A stretch of DNA of 64,000 bases from assembly GCA_003480725.1 (NCBI GenBank), contig QUJQ01000003.1, positions 57,072 to 121,071 on the forward strand, given 5' to 3'. This DNA comes from Clostridiaceae bacterium AM27-36LB. GTDB lineage: Bacteria; Bacillota; Clostridia; Lachnospirales; Lachnospiraceae. Below the pieces are notes generated by a model. That model was not told the origin of the DNA, made no database searches, and worked only from the letters and a program-made list of their open reading frames with translations. Shown here in pieces: positions 15,918 through 24,506 of this stretch (positions are counted from its first letter, which is position 1; each line of letters starts with the position of its first letter). A program made the position numbers and the translations under genes.

Positions 15918-18092
15918 TTACTGCATTTTTTGTTTTAAAACCAATTGCAAAGTATCCTCTATTTTTTTACTGTCAATGGGTTTTGCAATATGTGCATTCA
16001 TTCCTGCTGCTTTTGCTTTTATCCTGTCCTCCGTGAACGCATTTGCTGTCATTGCAATGATCGGTATTGTCTTTGCATCCTCTCTGTCTAGAGACCTAAT
16101 CATCTTTGTAGCTTCATAACCATTCATTACCGGCATCATAATGTCCATAAGAATGACATCAAATTCACCAGGTTCACTATTTCTGAACAGTTCAACCGCT
16201 TCCTGCCCATTCCACGCTTTAATCACGTCCGCGCCCTCATTCTGAAGCATAAATTCAGCGATTTCCATATTCAGCTCATTATCTTCCGCCAAAAGAATAT
16301 GCAATTCCTTTATAGATTTTTCGGATACATCCTTCTGTTCTTCACGTTTATCCGCATCTGGATCTATTTTAAATGGAACCCGGATCACAAATGTCGTCCC
16401 TACGCCTTTTTCACTTTCAAAAGTAATGGTTCCACCCATTTTCTCAACCAGCTTCCTTGAAATGGCCATTCCCAGTCCGGTTCCGACAAACTTTGTGCGG
16501 CTTCCCGTATATTCCTGTGCAAATGGTTCAAAAATATGTTTCTGGAACTCCTCAGTCATTCCGATTCCTGTATCCCGGCAGATAAATTCCATTGTCGTCA
16601 TTCCTGGCTGTTCGGATGGGATTTCCATGCAGCTAAGATAAATATGTCCATTTTCTCTGTTATATTTCACTGCATTGGACAGGATATTCATCATCACACG
16701 TTTCACATACCCCGGGCTTCCAATAAGATCACGGTGTATGATTTCTTTTTTCTCCCATACAATCCGGATATTCTGTTCTGCAGTAATCTGTTCGATCACA
16801 ACAAGCACTTCCTCAGAAATTTTGCTCAGATTAAATGGACTCTCTTCCAGAACAACTTCACCGGATTCCAGCTTACTCATGTCCAGGACATCATTTACCA
16901 GTTCCAGCAGCAGATTGGATGCCGCTTTCACCTTTGTTCTGTATTCCTTCTGCTTCTCCATATCATCTGCATAATGATCTGCCATATTGATCAAACCGTA
17001 GATTCCATTAATCGGAGTCCTGATATCATGGCTCATCCGCTGGAGAAACTCTGTTTTTGCCACATTGGCTGCTTCTGCCTTTTTTGCTGCTATCAGAAGT
17101 TCTGCTTTATATTTTTCATCTTTTTCCTGCTCCTGTTTCTGGTGTGCCAGATTGGTTCTATGACCCCAGAACAAAAATATACTGAATATCAGAAAATAAA
17201 GAAAAATAACACCTGCTACACTTAATGGAAGGTTATGAAACACTTCCGTATCCGGAAGATACGCATAGATATAATAATCACGCTGTTTCAGCATGATTCC
17301 ATAACCTCCAATTCCTTCCTTCCTAAAATGATAGATATGCTGACTGTCTGTATGCTTTTTCATTGCCTGAACAACTTCGTTGTCGGCTGTATTCTGTCCC
17401 AACAGGCTCTCATTATTGCTGGCAACAACGATTCCGTCGTCTGCAACGATAATCGTTCCATCCTTCTGGATACTATAACCATTTAAAAGCCCCTGTATCG
17501 TCAGCGTATAGTTTCTGGCAAATTCAGGAGATGTGTAATAATAGATTGCAACGATACCCGGTGCGTCTTTTCTGGCGCAGGCTGCAATGTCAATAAAGGA
17601 TCCATCTTCCCTGGTAAACCGTTCCGAATAGCTTCTTTCTTCATATCCGGCAAAATCCATGATAATTTCTTTTTGCAGATACTCCGTAATCTCATTAGCC
17701 AGAGACTCATCCGTGCTGTATTCACAGTCCGTCTTTCCCTCTGCATCCAGTACAATGATACCATCCACCCATAGAGTCTGCAGGTTTTCCTTCAGGAAAT
17801 CCCGGTTTAGCTGACCGCCGTTTTCTATTTCCATTTTAATATTTGTACTCATCTGTCTGGCACTTTCAATGGCACGGAGGAGGATTTTTGATTCCGAAGA
17901 TTCATTAAAATGGGTGTAGGTGGAGCACTGCACTTTCACATAGTTTACAATCTCCACCATTCTTTTCTCTGCTTCCGCTTTTTCTGCGTGGAAGAAATAA
18001 AACAGAGAGGCTACAGCCACACAGACTCCAATCAGACCGCCGAACAGCTGGATTCGTTTTTCTTTTTTCTTTCTCTTAATATCCACGATCAT
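15918..18092 (-). CDS. Hybrid sensor histidine kinase with extracellular Cache-like sensor
   Basis: A 724-residue hybrid kinase (from the ATG at 18092). It has a membrane segment (15-34), an extracellular double-Cache-like sensor (about 40-285), a second membrane segment (289-309), and a coiled linker. HisKA follows with H355 in RMSHDIRTPING, then HATPase_c (NAVKY, DTGIGM, GTGLGM) and a receiver with D650 in MDIMMP. I prefer the ATG at 18092 because GGAGG lies just upstream and a basic KRKKKEKR stretch then precedes the membrane helix; an earlier in-frame ATG would overlap more of the preceding gene. The start overlaps the stop of the upstream solute-binding lipoprotein gene by 17 nt, so ligand-binding protein and sensor are probably made together as a pair. 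Confidence 0.93.
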   Translation of the reverse strand: MIVDIKRKKKEKRIQLFGGLIGVCVAVASLFYFFHAEKAEAEKRMVEIVNYVKVQCSTYTHFNESSESKILLRAIESARQMSTNIKMEIENGGQLNRDFLKENLQTLWVDGIIVLDAEGKTDCEYSTDESLANEITEYLQKEIIMDFAGYEERSYSERFTREDGSFIDIAACARKDAPGIVAIYYYTSPEFARNYTLTIQGLLNGYSIQKDGTIIVADDGIVVASNNESLLGQNTADNEVVQAMKKHTDSQHIYHFRKEGIGGYGIMLKQRDYYIYAYLPDTEVFHNLPLSVAGVIFLYFLIFSIFLFWGHRTNLAHQKQEQEKDEKYKAELLIAAKKAEAANVAKTEFLQRMSHDIRTPINGIYGLINMADHYADDMEKQKEYRTKVKAASNLLLELVNDVLDMSKLESGEVVLEESPFNLSKISEEVLVVIEQITAEQNIRIVWEKKEIIHRDLIGSPGYVKRVMMNILSNAVKYNRENGHIYLSCMEIPSEQPGMTTMEFICRDTGIGMTEEFQKHIFEPFAQEYTGSRTKFVGTGLGMAISRKLVEKMGGTITFESEKGVGTTFVIRVPFKIDPDADKREEQKDVSEKSIKELHILLAEDNELNMEIAEFMLQNEGADVIKAWNGQEAVELFRNSEPGEFDVILMDIMMPVMNGYEATKMIRSLDREDAKTIPIIAMTANAFTEDRIKAKAAGMNAHIAKPIDSKKIEDTLQLVLKQKMQ

Positions 18093-18891
18093 CCACCTCC
18101 AGATACTTCTGGGGATCATCCAGATATTTTTCAATGATTTTCAGGGATGTGCCATCCTGACGCATTTCTTCCAGTGTCTGGCTCATCTGCTCACAGATTC
18201 CTCTGTCATCATCTTTTGCAAAAGCGACACCTATTCCGGTGATCATCAGAGGCTCTTCCAGAATACGGAAGCTTGCATCATAATCCTTCATATACTGAAC
18301 AATAGATTCCTCGTGTGCTGCAACTGCATCTACATATCCTTTTCCCAGAAATGTATAGATCAGCTCCCTGTGTCCCAGGCTGATCAGATTGCCCAGTTTT
18401 TGGATTCTTTCATCCGACCGGTTCAGAAAGATACCTTCCGGTTTGGTTGTTGACTGAACAGCCAGGTTCTTTCCCTCCAGGTCACTCAGTTTATAGATAT
18501 TACTATTCTCATTTACAGCAACCACCTGACGGCTTGCTATATATGGTCCCGCCCAGCGGTAATCATCAAGACGCCCTTCCATGGAAAAGCAGCCCATGAT
18601 ACAGTCAATCTCTCCGCTCTCCACCAGTTCTTTTTTCTTCTCCCAGTTGATCTGGACAACGTCCACCTGATATCCCATTCTTTTGAAAGCTTCTGTAGCC
18701 AGTTCTACATCGATTCCCGTCGGTACACCATCCTCATTCAGATAATTGTATGGTGGATAGTTGTCACTGCCGAGGGTAATAACAGGCTTTTCGGTTTCTT
18801 CTTTCGTGTTATATGTGTTTTTACACCCTGCCAGGGTGACTGCTAAAATTCCCGCAAGTAGAATGCCTGCAATCACTCTTTTTCCTTTCAT
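18076..18891 (-). CDS. Family-3 extracellular solute-binding lipoprotein
   Basis: A 271-residue amino-acid-type solute-binding lipoprotein. The signal peptide ends in LAGC with lipid-modified C23. The mature part begins PVITLGSDNYPPYNYL and contains GIDVELATEAFKRMGY and MEGRLDDYRWAGPY, hallmarks of the SBP_bac_3 family. No permease or ATPase gene lies nearby. It overlaps the following Cache kinase gene by 17 nt and follows another hybrid kinase by 45 nt, so it more likely presents a ligand to these sensors than feeds a transporter (inference). Confidence 0.92.
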   Translation of the reverse strand: MKGKRVIAGILLAGILAVTLAGCKNTYNTKEETEKPVITLGSDNYPPYNYLNEDGVPTGIDVELATEAFKRMGYQVDVVQINWEKKKELVESGEIDCIMGCFSMEGRLDDYRWAGPYIASRQVVAVNENSNIYKLSDLEGKNLAVQSTTKPEGIFLNRSDERIQKLGNLISLGHRELIYTFLGKGYVDAVAAHEESIVQYMKDYDASFRILEEPLMITGIGVAFAKDDDRGICEQMSQTLEEMRQDGTSLKIIEKYLDDPQKYLEVDDRGY

Positions 18892-18936
18892 TTTCTGTCT
18901 ATCCCTAACTATCCTTTTTGATTCTTCTATATCCGG

Positions 18937-21246
18937 TTACTTTCCATTCGTCACTGTACAGTGACCTGCGGTTCGGTACCCCCCCCCACCAGATTTTATG
19001 CTTCTGATCGTCTTTTCCAGCACCTTCATCTCAACCGGTTTTGAAACATGTGCATTCATGCCAGCCGCAAGGGAATGCTGAATATCCTCTGAAAATGCAT
19101 TCGCAGTCATGGCAATGATCGGAATCGTCTTTGCCAGTTTATGGGAACTTCTGCGGATTGCCTTCGTCGCCTCATAGCCATTCATAACAGGCATCTGCAC
19201 ATCCATCAGGATCATGTCATAATCACCTGGAGCAGACTGCTCAAATGCTTTCAAAATCTCTTCGCCATTTTCACAGATGGTACATTCCGCACCTTCAATC
19301 TTTAACAGTTCCGTCAGGATCTCTGCGTTCAACTCATTATCCTCTGCACACAGGAATTTCATTCCCTGCAGAATATTACCATCCTGCTCATCTGTTTCTT
19401 CTTGTGCCGCCAGAGCAACCGTTCTATCCTCTGTAATTTTCAGATCTATGAGAACCTCAAAACAGCTTCCCTGCCCCAGTTCACTCTCCACGTCAATGGT
19501 ACCTCCCATTGCCTCAACCAGATTTCTGCTAATCGCCATTCCAAGTCCGGTTCCCTGTATCTTATTAGTCACAGAACTTTCAGCGCGAGTAAACGGATCA
19601 AAAATTGTCTCTTTGAAATCTGCCGACATTCCCAAGCCATTATCGCTAACTAAGAAACGGTACTTTGCATAGACAGATGACTTTGTCTCACATTCTTCTA
19701 CCAGGAGCTGAATTTTTCCACCCTCCTGCGTATATTTTATGGCATTAGACAGCAGATTACTGAAAATCTGCATCAAATGAACCTGATCCCCATTTACCCA
19801 TTCATGACGGATGTTTTCTTTTATGATTGTAAAGGTCTGATGCTTTTCATATATTTGAGTATGAAATATAGTGTCAAGTTCCTGTACAAGATCCAGAATA
19901 GAAAAGTCAGAATACTTGAAGACTGTTTTTCCCGCCTCAATCTTGCTCATATCCAGAACGTCATTGATAATTCCCAACAGATGCTGCGATGAAATATCTA
20001 TTTTATCTGCATACTCTATAACTTTTGCTTTATTACCTGCATCATGTCTGATCAAAGATGTGATACCAATGATTGCATTCATAGGTGTACGAATATCATG
20101 TGACATATTAGACAGGAAATCCGTTTTCGCCTTATTTGCATTTTCAGCTGTCTGTAAAGCCTCTGTTGCAACGTTCTTTGCCTTTTTCAGTTTTTGATTG
20201 ACTACTTCCATTTCCTTCATTGTTTGTAAATGAAGTTCATTATTTCTTTTTTCATATTCTGCTTTTTGATCTGCAAGACTAAGTCTGGAAATACTGTAGA
20301 ATAATCCGGCAAAAAGTAAAAGTATAAAACCTGCCATGAGTATTGTTGTAAACAACACCGTTTTCTGGTAATCCGTCAGCACATTGTCAACAACTCCCTT
20401 TGCCACAATGCATACCAAAATGGTGTTGTTGCTTTCTATCGGGCAATACCCCAGATAATAGGGATTCTGTTTTTCCAAAAATACAACTCCGGATTCTCTG
20501 TTATCAAACTTCTTTTTGAACAAATCAGCCTCTTCTTCTGTAATAGCCTGTTCCCCTTTTAAATGTTTTAACAAAGAATAATTACGCAGGTATTTATCTC
20601 CACTCTGGTTCGTATACGTAATATTTCCGTCATGATCCAGCATGAACAAATATGCTTTCCCATGATAACCTTTCAATTTTAACATGGAATCCAGTTTCGA
20701 ATGATCATACACAGTTCCAATTGCCGTATAAGTTTCTCCATTGATCGTGTATTCCTGACATGGAATCGCAACCAGATAACCGTCTTTTTTCTTCTGATCA
20801 TAATCAAGACGCACCAGTTTTCCAATATTGTATCCGTTCTTTAAGTCCAGCAGAAGTTTACTTGGCATATCAATCCGCATTTTTGTTCCACCTGCTGATA
20901 TTGCCTGACCATTTTCCTGAAGGAATATAAGTGTACTTTCCGATTCTTTTTCCCATGCTTCAAAGAAACTTTTGTTCACATCCGTTTCAAGAGACAGCTC
21001 CCTCTCATGAAGTAAAAATTCCTCAACCAACTGCAGCTGGTTGTAGTATCCACTCACTTGAAGATCATAGGTCTGCTGTATCTGTTCAACAACAGCTTCC
21101 ATACTGCTTTTTCCATTTTCGCTGATATACTTGCCAGACTTACTTATAAGATACTTTATACAAACTAAGCTTAAAAGAATAATAAGTAGTATAAGCAACA
21201 GCCTTGTTATTTTTTTTCTTTTATTTACCGTTTGTTCTATCTCCAC
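18937..21246 (-). CDS. Hybrid sensor histidine kinase with extracellular Cache-like sensor
   Basis: A 769-residue hybrid kinase. It has a membrane segment (14-33), an extracellular Cache-type sensor (about 40-290), and a second membrane segment (295-318). A coiled linker leads to HisKA with H383 in MSHDIRTPMN, then HATPase_c (NAIKYT, DNGLGM, GTGLGM) and a receiver (629-750) with D682 in MDVQMP and a lysine in VSKP. Beyond the receiver lies a 17-residue tail, SGGGGYRTAGHCTVTNGK-like, encoded across a nine-G run, so strand slippage would change only the tail. It starts 2 nt after the stop of the solute-binding lipoprotein gene at 21249-23093, implying tight coupling. Confidence 0.94.
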   Translation of the reverse strand: MEIEQTVNKRKKITRLLLILLIILLSLVCIKYLISKSGKYISENGKSSMEAVVEQIQQTYDLQVSGYYNQLQLVEEFLLHERELSLETDVNKSFFEAWEKESESTLIFLQENGQAISAGGTKMRIDMPSKLLLDLKNGYNIGKLVRLDYDQKKKDGYLVAIPCQEYTINGETYTAIGTVYDHSKLDSMLKLKGYHGKAYLFMLDHDGNITYTNQSGDKYLRNYSLLKHLKGEQAITEEEADLFKKKFDNRESGVVFLEKQNPYYLGYCPIESNNTILVCIVAKGVVDNVLTDYQKTVLFTTILMAGFILLLFAGLFYSISRLSLADQKAEYEKRNNELHLQTMKEMEVVNQKLKKAKNVATEALQTAENANKAKTDFLSNMSHDIRTPMNAIIGITSLIRHDAGNKAKVIEYADKIDISSQHLLGIINDVLDMSKIEAGKTVFKYSDFSILDLVQELDTIFHTQIYEKHQTFTIIKENIRHEWVNGDQVHLMQIFSNLLSNAIKYTQEGGKIQLLVEECETKSSVYAKYRFLVSDNGLGMSADFKETIFDPFTRAESSVTNKIQGTGLGMAISRNLVEAMGGTIDVESELGQGSCFEVLIDLKITEDRTVALAAQEETDEQDGNILQGMKFLCAEDNELNAEILTELLKIEGAECTICENGEEILKAFEQSAPGDYDMILMDVQMPVMNGYEATKAIRRSSHKLAKTIPIIAMTANAFSEDIQHSLAAGMNAHVSKPVEMKVLEKTIRSIKSGGGGYRTAGHCTVTNGK
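18979..18987 (-). repeat. Homopolymer of nine G within a kinase gene
   Basis: The plus strand shows nine consecutive C, read as GGT GGG GGG GGG in the kinase frame just after the receiver domain. Loss of one G would end the protein a few codons earlier with a different tail. Runs of this length are slippage-prone. Confidence 0.75.
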
Positions 21247-21248
21247 TT

Positions 21249-23093
21249 TTACTGTTCAACCTCTATATAATCTTCCGGCGCTGACGGCTGCTGTCCTTTT
21301 GACATTGCTTCGATCCATGCACTTGATAATGTTGTATCTTTAAACTGCTCGATCTCACATTTCGGATTTATTTTTTTCAAAACAGACATTGTGGTGTCTG
21401 TAAGAAGAATAGAGTATTCCTTTTCTTTGTCTATTTTCTTATCATTAACTGTCAAGTCCTTTAATGAAAATCCACTTTCCGCTTGATTAACGATAATTTT
21501 CATACCGGATGCAATTGGTAATTCGTATTTATTGGTTACATAAAAATTCTCATCAGCTTCAGCGAGATAATTTTCCACGAGTTCACAAACCTGTTTACCA
21601 TTAATTTTTGCAAAATATAATGCTGTATCTGAACTCTTCGCTGTCATCATGCCAACCCGGCTATTAGAGCATTCTCCTTTGTACATAGAAGAAGTGAAAT
21701 AATAATATGGTGCCAGAGCCAGCTGTGCATCATTTTCTTCTCTGATCGTAGTTAAAATGGAAGATGCTGCATCACGGCCATTTCTATCGTTCAGTGAAAT
21801 GGAATATTCATTTTCAAAATTCACCGTTGCTTTTTCTTCTGGATCTTTACGATTCATTACACTGCGCAAAGTATCATAAGCCTGTGTTTCATCCATTTCC
21901 CCTGACAGTAATCCGTGAACGGCCTCAAGACCTGCATCAAATGATTTTTGAGCGGAATATCGGATATAAACAGCATTATTTTTAATTTCATCTTCCAGTC
22001 CAGGCACATCCTGCATCATGGTTGGAACATCTGTATTCAACGAAATAACGCCGCTTCCATCCGCAATCAGCTTTTGCCCCTCTTCTGAAATCATACAATC
22101 CAGCACATCCAGCGCAGTATCCAGTTTCTCCCGGTCTTTTTCCAGGTTTTTGTTAAATGCAATGTTTAAGGACGGAGTCATGTACACATAGGATTCATCC
22201 GATGTCTGTGAAAAATAAGGAATACGGATCAGCTCCGCATCCATCTGTTTCTGCAGCTGCTGCATAATCGTCGGATGTCCATGAAACATTGCTGATTTTC
22301 CCTCGACAAACATCTGGATTCCTGTATCGACGTCAATATTGATATCTTCTTTACCAAAGTGCGAGTCTTTCAGAAACTGACTGGTTTCTGAAAAAATACG
22401 TTTCCATAATGCATCATCAAACTTTACTTCATCCGCTGCAGTCTCTGCACCGTTTCGCCATTCAATACCATCCAGGCTTGTAAACTCACCGATTGCCGCC
22501 GCCTGGATGATTTCATTATTAGACCAGTCTTCACCAAGATCCATGGAATACGGTTTTATGCCATTATCATAAAACTGCTGACAAGCCTGTACATATTCCT
22601 CATAATTTTCCGGAATCTTTACGCCATACTGATCAAACAGTGTTTTGTTGGCAATGATCGTCTGCGGAATACCACAGATTGGCAGCCACTGGATTTCATT
22701 GTCCTCATTCTTATAATATTGCAGCGCATAAGAATAATACTTAGAAACAACATCATAAGAAGCAAAATCCATAAGATAAGGCTGTAAGTCCTGTGCATCT
22801 GTTCCAGAGAATCGACGTACTGTTATGATATCCGGTAATTCATCATGTTCTTTAAAATAACTGTATAAATCGGTATCATTGTTACCAATAATAAATTCAA
22901 TATCCTGATCTGGGAACTGTTCATGGATATAGGGTGCAATATTTTTCATCAAACGATTTTCCCACAGATAAACGGTAAGATGATCATCATTTTTAGATAC
23001 TTCTTTCTTTGACTGTCCACATCCAGACAAGACAGCAGATGCTACAAGTACACCTAACATCACTGCAATCAGACAACGTTTTGCCTTTTTCAT
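21249..23093 (-). CDS. Solute-binding lipoprotein fused to a 5'-nucleotidase C-terminal-like domain
   Basis: A 614-residue lipoprotein (lipobox LSGC, C25). Residues 35-400 resemble family-1 ABC sugar-type binding proteins (HLTVYLWENRLMKNIAPYI, then a WLPICGIPQTIIANK stretch). The last 200 residues resemble the C-terminal substrate-binding domain of bacterial 5'-nucleotidases (INGKQVCELVENYL; SLKDLTVNDKKIDKEKEY), without the catalytic metallophosphatase half. No transporter genes adjoin it. Instead it sits 2 nt before a Cache hybrid kinase and is the first gene after the c-di-GMP riboswitch, so it probably acts as a ligand-capturing partner of that kinase. I chose the ATG at 23093 because it gives a clean signal peptide; the frame is open for 31 codons further upstream. 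Confidence 0.88.
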   Translation of the reverse strand: MKKAKRCLIAVMLGVLVASAVLSGCGQSKKEVSKNDDHLTVYLWENRLMKNIAPYIHEQFPDQDIEFIIGNNDTDLYSYFKEHDELPDIITVRRFSGTDAQDLQPYLMDFASYDVVSKYYSYALQYYKNEDNEIQWLPICGIPQTIIANKTLFDQYGVKIPENYEEYVQACQQFYDNGIKPYSMDLGEDWSNNEIIQAAAIGEFTSLDGIEWRNGAETAADEVKFDDALWKRIFSETSQFLKDSHFGKEDINIDVDTGIQMFVEGKSAMFHGHPTIMQQLQKQMDAELIRIPYFSQTSDESYVYMTPSLNIAFNKNLEKDREKLDTALDVLDCMISEEGQKLIADGSGVISLNTDVPTMMQDVPGLEDEIKNNAVYIRYSAQKSFDAGLEAVHGLLSGEMDETQAYDTLRSVMNRKDPEEKATVNFENEYSISLNDRNGRDAASSILTTIREENDAQLALAPYYYFTSSMYKGECSNSRVGMMTAKSSDTALYFAKINGKQVCELVENYLAEADENFYVTNKYELPIASGMKIIVNQAESGFSLKDLTVNDKKIDKEKEYSILLTDTTMSVLKKINPKCEIEQFKDTTLSSAWIEAMSKGQQPSAPEDYIEVEQ

Positions 23094-23157
23094 ACTTTTA
23101 TTTTCCTCATTCTTTCCTGATAAAATCATTGTTGTTACATCTAGGAAATAACACCGT

Positions 23158-23184
23158 AAAAAAGCACCGTCAGACAGACAGTGC
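23158..23184 (-). terminator. Riboswitch expression-platform terminator
   Basis: On the minus strand GCACTGTC (23184-23177) pairs with GACGGTGC (23171-23164) through one G-U pair, with a 5-nt loop and six T after it (23163-23158). It lies about 10 nt after the aptamer and 65 nt before the first gene, as expected for ligand-controlled termination. Confidence 0.85.
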
Positions 23185-23192
23185 ACATCATT

Positions 23193-23262
23193 TTATGCAA
23201 CTGGCTGCCATTTTACAGGCCCTGTAGCTTTGCGTCCCAGACTTTCATCTGGTTTGCCGATT
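23193..23262 (-). ncRNA. Cyclic di-GMP-I (GEMM-I) riboswitch
   Basis: Read on the minus strand, the sequence shows the class I c-di-GMP aptamer in order. GGCAAACC is followed by a perfect hairpin CCAGAT-GAAA-GTCTGG with the GNRA tetraloop, then GGACGCAAAGC, then the second arm ACAGGGCCTGTAAAATGGCAG with the tetraloop-receptor side, and a closing GCCAGTTGC. These are the invariant blocks of GEMM-I. A sigma-A-type promoter starts transcription at its 5' edge and a terminator follows, so c-di-GMP most likely switches transcription of the kinase block that begins at 23093. Whether it turns the genes on or off cannot be decided by eye. Confidence 0.93.
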
Positions 23263-23267
23263 TCCTT

Positions 23268-23297
23268 ATTATAGATATAGCTTTTAAACTTATGCAA
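23268..23297 (-). promoter_or_regulatory. Promoter of the riboswitch-controlled signalling block
   Basis: On the minus strand TTGCAT (23297-23292) and TATAAT (23273-23268) are separated by 18 nt. The predicted start at about 23261 coincides with the first base of the aptamer. Confidence 0.75.
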
Positions 23298-23423
23298 AAA
23301 ACCGGTTTTATTATACTACAGCGCTCTACTGTACACAAGAAAAACATTACCGTTTTAACGCCTGAAAAACAAGAAAAGAACAGCCGATACTCCTGTGTCT
23401 GCTCCCCTTTCTGAAATGCCATC

Positions 23424-23648
23424 TCAGATGTTAAACATTTCCCTGCAAATCATTTTTCCACATGTTGTTTTAAAAATATTATGGTAAGCTTTGAAAGCTA
23501 CTGCTTCAATGATAAACAGACATTTCTCATCTACATTCTCCGTTTCTGCTATCAATTTTGCATAGCTATGCACTTTACAAAAATGCTGAATTTGTTTTGC
23601 ATCTCCTCTATATAATTCAATCATTGCCAAATGTAATTTATTTATCAT
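23424..23648 (-). pseudogene. Truncated HD-domain phosphohydrolase (N-terminal remnant)
   Basis: A 74-residue frame behind AGGAGG starts MINKLHLAMIELYRGDAKQ, IQHFCKVHSYAKLI, FIIEAVA. This is the usual beginning of small HD-superfamily phosphohydrolases, in which A-A-L-x-H-D-I-G follows. Here the frame turns into AFKAYHNIFKTTCGK and stops, so the HD metal site is missing. The good ribosome site suggests recent decay. It lies between the riboswitch promoter and the Crp-type regulator. A functional short protein cannot be excluded. Confidence 0.65.
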
Positions 23649-23715
23649 TTAAGATTTCCTCCTCTTGCATATTATAATGCCTGTCAAATTAATTCTATAT
23701 TTTTCGTGATACATA

Positions 23716-24414
23716 TCACGTTTTTATTCTCAAATCCGTATCATCAGAAACAGTTAATTCAAAATGATTTCGATTTGTTTTTATAAAGCCTTCTTTTTGT
23801 AACTTTGATATCTCTGTAGACATTGCTGCACGATCAATACAAAGATAATCTGCCAACTGTTGCCGATCAAAAGGAATATCAAAGGATAGCGATGAATGTC
23901 TGATAGACTCGGCGGACAGATATGACAATAGTTTATCCCTGGTTGTTCGCTTGCCAACATGTGTGATCTTATCGTTCAGGATCAGTATCTTATTTGCCAG
24001 GACACTGACCAGATTACGAATCAGCTTCTGATGATGTTCACATGCAGTTTGACAAGTAACCAGAAGCCTCTGGACATTCAAAAAAATAATCTCGCAATCC
24101 TCATCCGCTACCACACTGATATTCAGAACAGCCCCAGAGCATGCTGCATATGGTTCTCCAAAGAAATCACCGGTATGACATTTAGACAGAATATTCCGAT
24201 GCCCCCAGAGATCTTCCTGAATAACAAGAACGCAGCCAGACACCACAAGTCCCATTACTTCGGTAGAATCCCCTGCTCTGAAAATATAGGAATCTCGCTC
24301 TTTTGAAATGGTTGTTGCCTTTACACAATGCAATATGGATAGTATCTCGTTATCAGTAAGACCTTTAAAAAATGGACTGTTTCTTAGAATGGGTAAATAT
24401 TTTTTCAAAATCAT
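23716..24414 (-). CDS. Crp/Fnr-family regulator, probable HcpR-like
   Basis: A 232-residue transcription regulator with a cyclic-nucleotide-binding-type beta barrel (about 10-125: FFKGLTDNEILSILHC, GDFFGEPYAAC), a long dimer helix, and a C-terminal Crp-type helix-turn-helix (DRQQLADYLCIDRAAMSTEI, about 180-215). It is divergent from the ferredoxin-hcp operon with a 92-bp shared control region. That is the usual arrangement of HcpR-like regulators that switch on hcp under nitric oxide or hydroxylamine stress. The specific assignment comes from context, not from a diagnostic residue. The ATG follows AGGAGG. Confidence 0.9.
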   Translation of the reverse strand: MILKKYLPILRNSPFFKGLTDNEILSILHCVKATTISKERDSYIFRAGDSTEVMGLVVSGCVLVIQEDLWGHRNILSKCHTGDFFGEPYAACSGAVLNISVVADEDCEIIFLNVQRLLVTCQTACEHHQKLIRNLVSVLANKILILNDKITHVGKRTTRDKLLSYLSAESIRHSSLSFDIPFDRQQLADYLCIDRAAMSTEISKLQKEGFIKTNRNHFELTVSDDTDLRIKT

Positions 24415-24430
24415 TCCTCCTGTTGGAAAT

Positions 24431-24458
24431 CAAACATACAAGTTGTGTTTATTATACT
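24431..24458. promoter_or_regulatory. Candidate Crp/Fnr-type operator and -10 in divergent region
   Basis: An imperfect dyad AAACATACAAGTTGTGTTT (24432-24450, centred on the perfect ACAAGTTGT) precedes TATACT (24453-24458), a plausible -10 for the ferredoxin-hcp operon. AAACA and TGTTT ends resemble Crp/Fnr half sites. There is no clear -35, consistent with activation, but spacing to the start is unusual. Confidence 0.4.
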
Positions 24459-24506
24459 ATGATTCTGCCAGAAACAAAAGTTAAATACTATTGACGGAGG
24501 ATAAAA

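Noticed and set aside
16536-17225. 229-codon plus-strand open frame
   Set aside because: Antisense to the kinase domain of the Cache hybrid kinase; no ribosome site and implausible composition.
23213-23422. 69-codon minus-strand open frame
   Set aside because: It covers the riboswitch promoter and aptamer and has a Cys/Phe-rich random-looking product.
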